This document shows positions 5,864-10,921 of a stretch of DNA of 10,921 nt, one piece after another (position 1 is the stretch's first letter; every line of letters begins with the position of its first letter). The position numbers were made by a program, and so were the translations under genes. The stretch comes from Flavobacterium sp. (GTDB taxonomy: Bacteria; Bacteroidota; Bacteroidia; Flavobacteriales; Flavobacteriaceae): contig JALRGZ010000199.1 of assembly GCA_023253295.1 (NCBI GenBank), forward strand, positions 1 to 10,921, written 5' to 3'. The notes under the pieces were generated by a model that was not told the DNA's origin, searched no databases, and saw only the letters and a program-made list of their open reading frames with translations.

Positions 5864-6824
5864 ACAAAAGCCGTTGTTTATTTGTTTCGAGTAATTCTAA
5901 TACTCGTGTTTTTAAATTTTCAGGCTCCAGTATTTTCGCATTATCACCAAACATCAGATACCAACGTGCAAAACCATTTTCGAGGTCACGCGTCATAAAA
6001 GTCATTTCTATCTTGTCGGCCATTTTTTTTTCTGAAACAAATCCATAGAACTTTTGTTCAAATGATAAATGTTTTGCAATTATGGGGTCAATCAATATTC
6101 TAACTTTTGTTGTAGGATGATTTTTGGTTTTACTAATATAATTTTCCAAAGCTTCATGTTCTATAGTAAATGGAATAATTGTTTTTTGAATTTTATGTAC
6201 ACGATCTGTACGAAATTGACGGTATTCTTTTCGTAAATGGCAATAACCAAATACATACCAATTATTGTTTTCATGAAAAATCCCAACAGGTTCAATATTT
6301 CGAACCGTAATCCCATCCGATTGAAGAGCTTCATAAGAAATAATTATTTGTTTTTTTTCGGCAATGCTTTCAAAAAGAATGGCTAAAGTATTTGGAGTTT
6401 TTTCGTTAAATAGTTTTTCTTCGGTTTGCATTAATATATTGGGTTCAATATTAGATACCCAATCTTTATCATCACTATTTAGAACAGCTTTTAGTTTATA
6501 CATGGCTGATGAATAATGATTACCAAGTGTCAAATCAGTAAATTTTTGCATTAATTTTTCGGCAGCAATAAAACTGCTCGCTTCCTCTCTTGTAAACATT
6601 ATTGGAGGTAAACGATACCCTTCGACCAATGCATAACCAACACCAGCTTCGCTATAGATAGGAACTCCTGAGGCTTCTAGAGTGCGTATATCTCGATATA
6701 TCGTGCGTAAGCTAACCTTAAATCGGTCGGCTAATTCTTGAGCTTTTATAATTTTTTTAGATTGCAATTGGATTAGTATAGCAACTATTCGGTCGAATCT
6801 TTTGGGAGTATCGTCAAACATCAT
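5862..6824 (-). CDS. HTH and WYL-domain transcriptional regulator (YafY-like)
   Basis: A 320-residue DNA-binding protein. An N-terminal winged helix-turn-helix of HTH_11 type spans about 10-65, with ADRFKVSLRTIYRDIRTL as the turn and recognition helix. A linker containing GYRLPPIMFTREEA follows. The WYL domain lies at about 150-215: IEPVGIFHENNNWYVFGYC and then the FRTDRV motif with Arg205 and Arg208, the likely ligand-contacting basic residues. The C-terminal region (about 235-318) matches the WCX extension. WYL domains are known to sense nucleic-acid or nucleotide ligands in several regulators; the ligand here is unknown. The start is a doubled ATG (6822-6824 and 6819-6821). A 50-codon frame ends 12 bp upstream on the same strand, suggesting co-transcription. 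pfkB is divergent and could be a target, but that is inference. Confidence 0.92.
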   Translation of the reverse strand: MMFDDTPKRFDRIVAILIQLQSKKIIKAQELADRFKVSLRTIYRDIRTLEASGVPIYSEAGVGYALVEGYRLPPIMFTREEASSFIAAEKLMQKFTDLTLGNHYSSAMYKLKAVLNSDDKDWVSNIEPNILMQTEEKLFNEKTPNTLAILFESIAEKKQIIISYEALQSDGITVRNIEPVGIFHENNNWYVFGYCHLRKEYRQFRTDRVHKIQKTIIPFTIEHEALENYISKTKNHPTTKVRILIDPIIAKHLSFEQKFYGFVSEKKMADKIEMTFMTRDLENGFARWYLMFGDNAKILEPENLKTRVLELLETNKQRLL

Positions 6825-6836
6825 ATTAGGAGGGCT

Positions 6837-6989
6837 TTATACCAAAGTTACATTTTTTATTGTCTTTTTTACAGTAGTTAAACGCGCATCGTTTTTAGAA
6901 GGTGTAGGTACTAGTGAATTTATTTGTCGAAATGCTGAAAAGAAGTCATCTAATTGTAGTTGTGCATTTTTTTCGGATTTTAAATTCAT
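6837..6989 (-). CDS. unannotated 50-residue small protein upstream of the WYL regulator
   Basis: On the - strand an ATG (6987-6989), preceded by AAGTAGG, opens a 50-codon frame ending in TAA (6837-6839), 12 bp before the WYL start. The predicted protein is hydrophilic. It begins MNLKSEKNAQLQLDD, continues with an amphipathic FFSAFRQINSLVP, and ends in a Lys/Thr-rich tail (TTVKKTIKNVTLV). It has no signal peptide and no membrane helix. Gly, Trp, Tyr and Cys are absent. Its position and spacing suggest it is translated with the WYL gene. I do not recognise a family. It could be a small partner of the regulator, or a chance open frame; the even codon make-up and SD-like leader favour a real gene. 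Confidence 0.5.
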   Translation of the reverse strand: MNLKSEKNAQLQLDDFFSAFRQINSLVPTPSKNDARLTTVKKTIKNVTLV

Positions 6990-7001
6990 CCTACTTGGTT
7001 A

Positions 7002-7009
7002 TAGTTTTG
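7002..7009 (+). promoter_or_regulatory. candidate -7 element for pfkB
   Basis: TAGTTTTG matches TAnnTTTG and lies 35 bp before the pfkB ATG, in the 55-bp gap left between pfkB and the small - strand gene. No TTG is found 17-23 nt upstream, so support is partial. Confidence 0.3.
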
Positions 7010-7044
7010 TTTTTTCGCATCTTTAGAAAACTAAAATTTTAAAA

Positions 7045-7977
7045 ATGAATGTATTCGATATTGTTACCCTTACAGTAAATCCTACTGTAGATAAAAGCAC
7101 CCATTTAAAAGGTTTGGTTCCTGAGCAAAAAATAAGATGTGAAGCACCCAGATATGATGCAGGTGGAGGAGGTATAAATGTTTCGAAAGCTATTTCCAAA
7201 TTAGGGACAAATTCTTTGGCTGTGTTTACAACTGGAGGACCTACAGGGATAATGTTAGAGAGTTTACTGGAAAAAGAAGGAATAGTAAGTCGAACTATAG
7301 ATGTAAAAGCATGGACCAGAGAGAATTTTATTGCTGTAGATGATAATACTAATTCGCAATATAGATTTGGTTTTCCAGGTGGAAAAATAACGGAATCCGA
7401 AGTGGAAAATATTTTGGGTTTAGTGGCTGATTTGAAAACAAAATTTTTGGTAGTAAGCGGAAGTTTGAACGAAGGTTTAACAGATGGATTTTATCAGGAA
7501 ATTGCAAAAAATGCTAAGAATACCAATGCAAAACTTATTGTAGATACATCTGGAGAAGCCTTAAAAAAAGTGTTGCAAACAGGGGCATATTTGATTAAAC
7601 CAAATATCGGAGAGTTGGCAAAATTAGTAGGGAGAGAACACCTGGAATTGAATGAAGTCAGAGAAGCTGCAAAGGAAATTATTGCAAAAGGAGGAGCCGA
7701 AATTGTAGTGGTTTCACTCGGTCCACAAGGAGCTGTTTTGGTTACTAATGAAGAATATGAATATGTTCCTGCGCCTAATGTTCTTAAGAAAAGTACAGTT
7801 GGTGCTGGTGATAGTATGGTAGGGGGTATGACTTGGGCACTTTCGCAAAATAAAAGTTTAAAAGAAGTTATCCGTTGGGGAGTAGCCTGTGGATCTGCTG
7901 CTACAATGAACGAAGGAACACAGCTTTTTAAAAAGGAAGATGCTTTGCGTTTGTTTGATTGGTTGATGACGAAATAG
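7045..7977 (+). CDS. pfkB: 6-phosphofructokinase II / PfkB-family sugar kinase
   Basis: This ribokinase-fold kinase transfers phosphate from ATP to fructose 6-phosphate, giving fructose 1,6-bisphosphate in glycolysis. The 310 residues equal the family length. From memory it follows E. coli PfkB closely: an N-terminal TLTVNPTVDKST, GGGGINVSKAI (40-50) for substrate binding, AWTRENF (89-95), the QYRF-PGG segment (105-113), the KPN-x-x-E motif (185-190), SLGPQGA (224-230) and STVGAGDSMVGG (250-261) with catalytic Asp256 and the anion hole. All key residues are present. A 1-phosphofructokinase or tagatose-6-phosphate kinase role cannot be excluded, since these share the fold, but no fructose PTS or tagatose genes are nearby. 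It is transcribed singly, divergent from the small protein/WYL pair. It is convergent with the toxin gene, leaving a 7-bp gap and no recognisable terminator. Confidence 0.9.
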   Translation: MNVFDIVTLTVNPTVDKSTHLKGLVPEQKIRCEAPRYDAGGGGINVSKAISKLGTNSLAVFTTGGPTGIMLESLLEKEGIVSRTIDVKAWTRENFIAVDDNTNSQYRFGFPGGKITESEVENILGLVADLKTKFLVVSGSLNEGLTDGFYQEIAKNAKNTNAKLIVDTSGEALKKVLQTGAYLIKPNIGELAKLVGREHLELNEVREAAKEIIAKGGAEIVVVSLGPQGAVLVTNEEYEYVPAPNVLKKSTVGAGDSMVGGMTWALSQNKSLKEVIRWGVACGSAATMNEGTQLFKKEDALRLFDWLMTK

Positions 7978-7984
7978 AATTTAA

Positions 7985-8284
7985 TTAGAATTTTTTCCAA
8001 ATTTCCGGATTTCTGGAGGTATGCAATAAAGCAAAGACCAATACCGTTTTTGCTTCCTCATTTATTTTGTAATGAATTAAAAACTGAAATTTTTCAATTT
8101 TTCTACAGCGAATAGAGTGGTATTTTATCGAAAATAAATAAGGGTCTTTTTTAAAAGAATTGATTTCTTTTTTAGTTTGGTTTTTATATCGTAATCCTAA
8201 ACCTTTTAATTGCGATTCATACCATTCAAAAGTTTCCTGAATGTCATTTAATGCACCAATGTCTATTTTTAAATGATAATTCAA
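7985..8284 (-). CDS. ParE/RelE-family toxin of a type II toxin-antitoxin pair
   Basis: A 99-residue basic protein of ParE-like fold. The N-terminal helix pair (ALNDIQETFEWYESQLKGLG, 11-30) matches the usual ParE opening. The centre (45-73) has YHSIRCRKIEKFQFLIHYKI, and the end has LLHTSRNPEIW (87-96), the diagnostic C-terminus. ParE toxins poison DNA gyrase, while RelE relatives cleave mRNA; the sequence does not settle which, although the C-terminal motif favours ParE. The start is TTG (8282-8284). No ATG, GTG or TTG lies upstream in frame, there is no other Met in the protein, and family alignment begins just here. It lies 1 nt after the antitoxin stop, so translation is probably coupled, with the weak start keeping toxin low. 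Confidence 0.85.
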   Translation of the reverse strand: MNYHLKIDIGALNDIQETFEWYESQLKGLGLRYKNQTKKEINSFKKDPYLFSIKYHSIRCRKIEKFQFLIHYKINEEAKTVLVFALLHTSRNPEIWKKF

Positions 8285-8285
8285 T

Positions 8286-8507
8286 TTATAAGGTTTTAGA
8301 AACTTCGTCCCAATCCAAAAGTCTTTCTGGATTGGTTTCTGATTTGGAAATTCGGTCTAAAACAATTTTTTGATGTTCAATTGGGATTTCAACATCTTCA
8401 TTCCAAATAGCATCATTTATTTTTAAACGATCTTTAGGCGAAAGTTGCTTTACGGCTTCAATTAATTGACTGAGGCTCAAATCGATATTTAATTTTATTG
8501 TATCCAT
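8286..8507 (-). CDS. antitoxin of addiction-module type (PF09720-like), partner of the ParE toxin
   Basis: This acidic 73-residue protein is encoded directly upstream of the toxin. Residues 20-35 (KQLSPKDRLKINDAIW) match the helix in addiction-module proteins usually written LSPEERLELIEALW. The C-terminal part, HQKIVLDRISKSETNPERLLDWDEV (45-69), matches the toxin-wrapping tail that ends in a Trp-x-x-Val motif. Such antitoxins neutralise ParE/RelE-like toxins in the cytoplasm. No classical DNA-binding domain is seen, so autoregulation is uncertain. It starts 26 bp after the pentapeptide-like gene and may have its own promoter in that gap. Confidence 0.8.
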   Translation of the reverse strand: MDTIKLNIDLSLSQLIEAVKQLSPKDRLKINDAIWNEDVEIPIEHQKIVLDRISKSETNPERLLDWDEVSKTL

Positions 8508-8512
8508 AGTAA

Positions 8513-8520
8513 CAAAGTTA
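8513..8520 (-). promoter_or_regulatory. candidate -7 element for the toxin-antitoxin pair
   Basis: TAACTTTG on the - strand matches TAnnTTTG and ends only 5 nt before the antitoxin ATG. If used, the mRNA would begin at or next to the start codon, making it leaderless or nearly so. No TTG is found 17-23 nt upstream. Alternatively the pair is read through from the upstream gene. Confidence 0.3.
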
Positions 8521-8533
8521 GTGAAAAAATGAT

Positions 8534-9994
8534 TTAAGCTTTAAATTTTCTGAAGGATTGAATCATTTCGTAAATACCAAAAGCAACAGCGATTTTTCCC
8601 AGAATAAAAGGAATCAAACTTAAGAAACAATTAAATTTTAAAATACTTTCACCAGTATCATAATATTCATTTTTGAAATCTGTAATTAAAAAGAATCGTA
8701 AATAACCATATATAAAATCTTGCCATTTATTTAAATTGAATGATTTGTCAAGGTTTTCTAGAATAAAGAAAAGTGTGAAGGCAGTTAATCCTGATAATAA
8801 GGTGAATTTAAAAGCGCGTTTCCAATCTGTTCCATATTCAGATATGATATCACTAATATTTAAAACAAATAAATCTCTTTTTAATTGAATTGGTTCTCTT
8901 TTTCGATGATTAAATCTGTGTTTGTCATTTTTGAATTCTAGTAATTTTTTTTGAATATCTTTTTTGTAGGCATTAAATTCATAAACTCGAAATCGATTGT
9001 AATCAATTTTATTTTCAGCTTTTTGAAGCTCTTGTTTAATTGTTATAATTGTTCTTCTATCACACTGATCAATTTTTTTAATCTTAATATCATCAAAGAA
9101 TGCTTTTTTTTCAAAAATGCTTCTGTCTATTTTTATTAATTCAAAATAACTATCTTGAAATGATACTATATTTTTGAATTGGATATTATCTATTTCAAAT
9201 TTAGCTGATGCTGTTCTGTTAAATTGTACAGTTTTGTCAAAATTGCAATTTTCAAACTTGATAGAGCTAAGTAAATCTCCTTGCGCATAATGCAGTGTAA
9301 ATACATCTAAAAAATTACAATCCAAGAAGTTTATCTTTCCTAAATCTAAATTGTTAAAATTAACTCTTTGAAATTCACAACTTTCAAAATGACAATTTTC
9401 AATGATTTCCATTTCTTCAAAACTTGTTGGTGTTAGAAATCTATTTTCTAGAAATTTAGCATTGCAAAAAGTAGAGTTTTCAAAAATTATAATTTTATCT
9501 TTAAATTCAGAGTCTAGATTTGATAAAATGTTATTTGAAAAATTAAATTCACCATCAATGAGATTTAAATAATCTAGTTCAATTCTTTCGGTTATAGTTA
9601 AGTTGCAGATTGAGAGGTTTATTGATAATTGATTTACTTCTTTTTCTTTTAAGCTGTTATTTCTGAAAAAGAAATTTTTGTAATGCCCTTCACTGATATA
9701 AATGGATTTATTAGATTTTATATCTCTAAATCCTAATCTTTTAAAATTACAATTTTTAATATCAAGAGAAATTTCGAAACGACAGTCGAAAAAACCTAAA
9801 TAGAAATCGGGTAAATTAATGTCTTCAAATTCTAAATGGGATCCTTTAAAGATACAATCGTGAAAAGATAAGTTATTAATAAATAATAAAGAATTTTCAT
9901 TTAAGAATATACCATTACCTGAAATTTGAATTGTTTCACCTATAAATTCATTTCTTCCATCGTTTAATTCTTTTTCTAAATTTGTAATTTTCAT
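8534..9994 (-). CDS. pentapeptide-repeat-like protein with C-terminal membrane segments
   Basis: A 486-residue protein of no named family. Residues of about 20-300 show a loose pentapeptide/beta-helix pattern: a Phe or Leu every five residues in an N/D-C-x-F setting, as in FHDCIFKGSHLEFEDINL (44-61), IENCHFESCEFQRVNF (198-213) and INFLDCNF (221-228). The pattern is too imperfect for a clean A(D/N)LxX array. Residues 310-350 are charged and helical (RRTIITIKQELQKAENKIDYNRFR). The last part is membrane-associated: helices at about 394-412 and 452-474, with a shorter hydrophobic piece at 425-437, and then GIYEMIQSFRKF, an ending I associate with pentapeptide proteins carrying ion-channel-like tails. 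It has no signal peptide, so the beta-helix should be cytoplasmic. It is followed by the toxin-antitoxin genes and preceded by the lepA terminator. Function is unknown. Confidence 0.75.
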   Translation of the reverse strand: MKITNLEKELNDGRNEFIGETIQISGNGIFLNENSLLFINNLSFHDCIFKGSHLEFEDINLPDFYLGFFDCRFEISLDIKNCNFKRLGFRDIKSNKSIYISEGHYKNFFFRNNSLKEKEVNQLSINLSICNLTITERIELDYLNLIDGEFNFSNNILSNLDSEFKDKIIIFENSTFCNAKFLENRFLTPTSFEEMEIIENCHFESCEFQRVNFNNLDLGKINFLDCNFLDVFTLHYAQGDLLSSIKFENCNFDKTVQFNRTASAKFEIDNIQFKNIVSFQDSYFELIKIDRSIFEKKAFFDDIKIKKIDQCDRRTIITIKQELQKAENKIDYNRFRVYEFNAYKKDIQKKLLEFKNDKHRFNHRKREPIQLKRDLFVLNISDIISEYGTDWKRAFKFTLLSGLTAFTLFFILENLDKSFNLNKWQDFIYGYLRFFLITDFKNEYYDTGESILKFNCFLSLIPFILGKIAVAFGIYEMIQSFRKFKA

Positions 9995-10032
9995 AAAGGT
10001 GATTTTTATGTAAATTTAAAAAATAATTAAAC

Positions 10033-10065
10033 AAAAAAACCTGACAATTTTCATCGTCAGGTTTT
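10033..10065 (-). terminator. rho-independent terminator of lepA
   Basis: A perfect 10-bp stem, AAAACCTGAC (10036-10045) with GTCAGGTTTT (10056-10065), has a 10-nt loop. Read on the - strand it is followed by a T tract (complement of the A run from 10033). It lies 42 bp past the lepA stop and before the pentapeptide-like gene, so the two are probably separate transcripts. Confidence 0.82.
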
Positions 10066-10107
10066 CTATCTTAATTCTTTGTACTTAATTCTTAATACTC
10101 AGAAATC

Positions 10108-10921
10108 TTAGTCATTCAATTTAAGTACAGCCATAAACGCCTCTTGCGGAATTTCTACGTTTCCTACCTGACGCATACGTTTTTTACCTTTTTTCTGTTT
10201 TTCCAATAATTTACGCTTACGCGAAATATCTCCTCCGTAACATTTTGCAGTAACGTCTTTACGTAAGGCTTTGATGGTTTCACGAGCAATAATTTTAGCA
10301 CCGATAGAAGCCTGAATTGGAATCTCAAATTGCTGTCTTGGGATTAGTTCACGCAATTTTTCACACATTTTTTTACCAATAGTATAGGCATTGTCAGCGT
10401 GAATAAGTGCAGAAAGCGCATCTAATTGATTAGCGTTTAATAAAATATCCATTTTAACCAATTTAGATTCTCTCATTCCAATTGGGTGGTAATCAAAAGA
10501 AGCATAACCTTTAGAAACGGTTTTCAATCTGTCGTAGAAATCAAATACGATTTCTGCCAAAGGCATATCGAAATTCAATTCCACACGTTCTGTAGTTAAA
10601 TAGGTTTGATTCGTAATCAAACCACGCTTTTCAATACACAAACTCATTACGTTACCTACGAAATCTGCCTTAGTAATGATAGTAGCTTTGATATAAGGCT
10701 CTTCTACGCGGTCTAATTTTGTTGCATCCGGTAAGTCGGATGGATTGTTTACAATAATAGGTGTGTCCGGCTCTTTTTTGGTATAAGCCAAATACGAAAC
10801 GTTAGGAACAGTAGTAATTACCGTCATGTTGAACTCGCGTTCCAAACGCTCCTGGATAATCTCCATGTGTAACATTCCTAAGAATCCACAACGGAAACCA
10901 AATCCTAAGGCAGCCGAACTT
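10108..10921 (-). CDS. lepA: elongation factor 4 (LepA), C-terminal part, cut by the window edge
   Basis: EF4 is a ribosome-associated GTPase linked to back-translocation and initiation quality. Only the C-terminal 270 or so of roughly 600 residues lie here; the G domain is outside. The frame runs to the window edge, and the extra codons read GFGFRCGFLGMLHMEII, which matches the conserved LepA segment, so the internal ATG at 10875 is not the start. The part seen covers the EF-G-like domain V (KADFVGNVMSLCIEKRG) and the unique C-terminal domain, including DALSALIHADNAY, the QASIGAKIIARE stretch and the basic tail KCYGGDISRKRKLLEKQKKG that contacts the ribosome. It ends in AFMAVLKLND as usual. 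A hairpin terminator follows. No defect is seen. Confidence 0.96.
   Translation of the reverse strand, partial: SSAALGFGFRCGFLGMLHMEIIQERLEREFNMTVITTVPNVSYLAYTKKEPDTPIIVNNPSDLPDATKLDRVEEPYIKATIITKADFVGNVMSLCIEKRGLITNQTYLTTERVELNFDMPLAEIVFDFYDRLKTVSKGYASFDYHPIGMRESKLVKMDILLNANQLDALSALIHADNAYTIGKKMCEKLRELIPRQQFEIPIQASIGAKIIARETIKALRKDVTAKCYGGDISRKRKLLEKQKKGKKRMRQVGNVEIPQEAFMAVLKLND

Noticed and set aside
6843..6850. TAACTTTG on the - strand as a WYL promoter
   Set aside because: It lies inside the last codons (Val-Thr-Leu) of the 50-residue small gene and has no -33 TTG; co-transcription with that gene is simpler, though an internal promoter cannot be excluded.
6802..7026. 74-codon + strand frame in the WYL-pfkB gap
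   Set aside because: It overlaps the WYL start and the small - strand gene, has odd Phe/Cys/Ser-rich composition, and has no leader signals.
7494..8000. 168-codon - strand frame antisense to pfkB
   Set aside because: It mirrors strongly conserved PfkB codons and has no recognisable protein features, so it is a shadow of the real gene.
10066..10107. Direct repeats of TTAATTCTT between the lepA stop and its terminator
   Set aside because: Short AT-rich repetition of this kind is expected by chance here and no insertion boundary or other structure accompanies it.

Overview
The window comes from an AT-rich Bacteroidota chromosome, most likely a Flavobacterium or close relative. The signs are A-rich leaders without Shine-Dalgarno sequences, several TAnnTTTG-type -7 elements, a TPR histidine kinase that starts like a lipoprotein, and house-keeping proteins (ThiL, EF4/LepA) of Bacteroidota style. 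The genus is inferred from these features and not from a search.

Layout. The left third (1-4000, + strand) is a signalling block. It holds the 3' part of a LytTR response regulator whose phosphoacceptor position appears to be Glu, and then a small secreted protein made almost entirely of five near-identical 15-residue repeats, closed by a strong terminator. After these come a TPR-containing membrane histidine kinase with a TTG start and its NarL/LuxR-type response regulator, 6 bp apart. A bidirectional terminator separates this block from thiL (thiamine-monophosphate kinase, - strand).

The centre (5100-8000) has dinB-like (+), divergent from thiL and convergent with a WYL-domain regulator (-). 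The hairpin between those two overlaps the WYL stop codon. Directly upstream of the WYL gene, in what would otherwise be an empty gap, is an open frame for a 50-residue protein on the same strand. Divergent from it is pfkB (6-phosphofructokinase II type).

The right third (7985-10921) is all on the - strand. In transcription order it holds the C-terminal part of lepA (cut by the window edge), a terminator, a pentapeptide-like protein with C-terminal membrane segments, and an antitoxin/ParE-type toxin pair. The toxin uses a TTG start 1 nt after the antitoxin stop.

The most interesting candidate system is the repeat peptide next to the TPR kinase. The core of the repeat has accumulated only synonymous changes, and the kinase exposes TPRs outside the cytoplasmic membrane. 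A locally encoded secreted peptide ligand is therefore a testable hypothesis, though nothing in the sequence proves it. No RNA genes, insertion sequences or CRISPR arrays were seen, and no gene-free stretch exceeds 300 bp.
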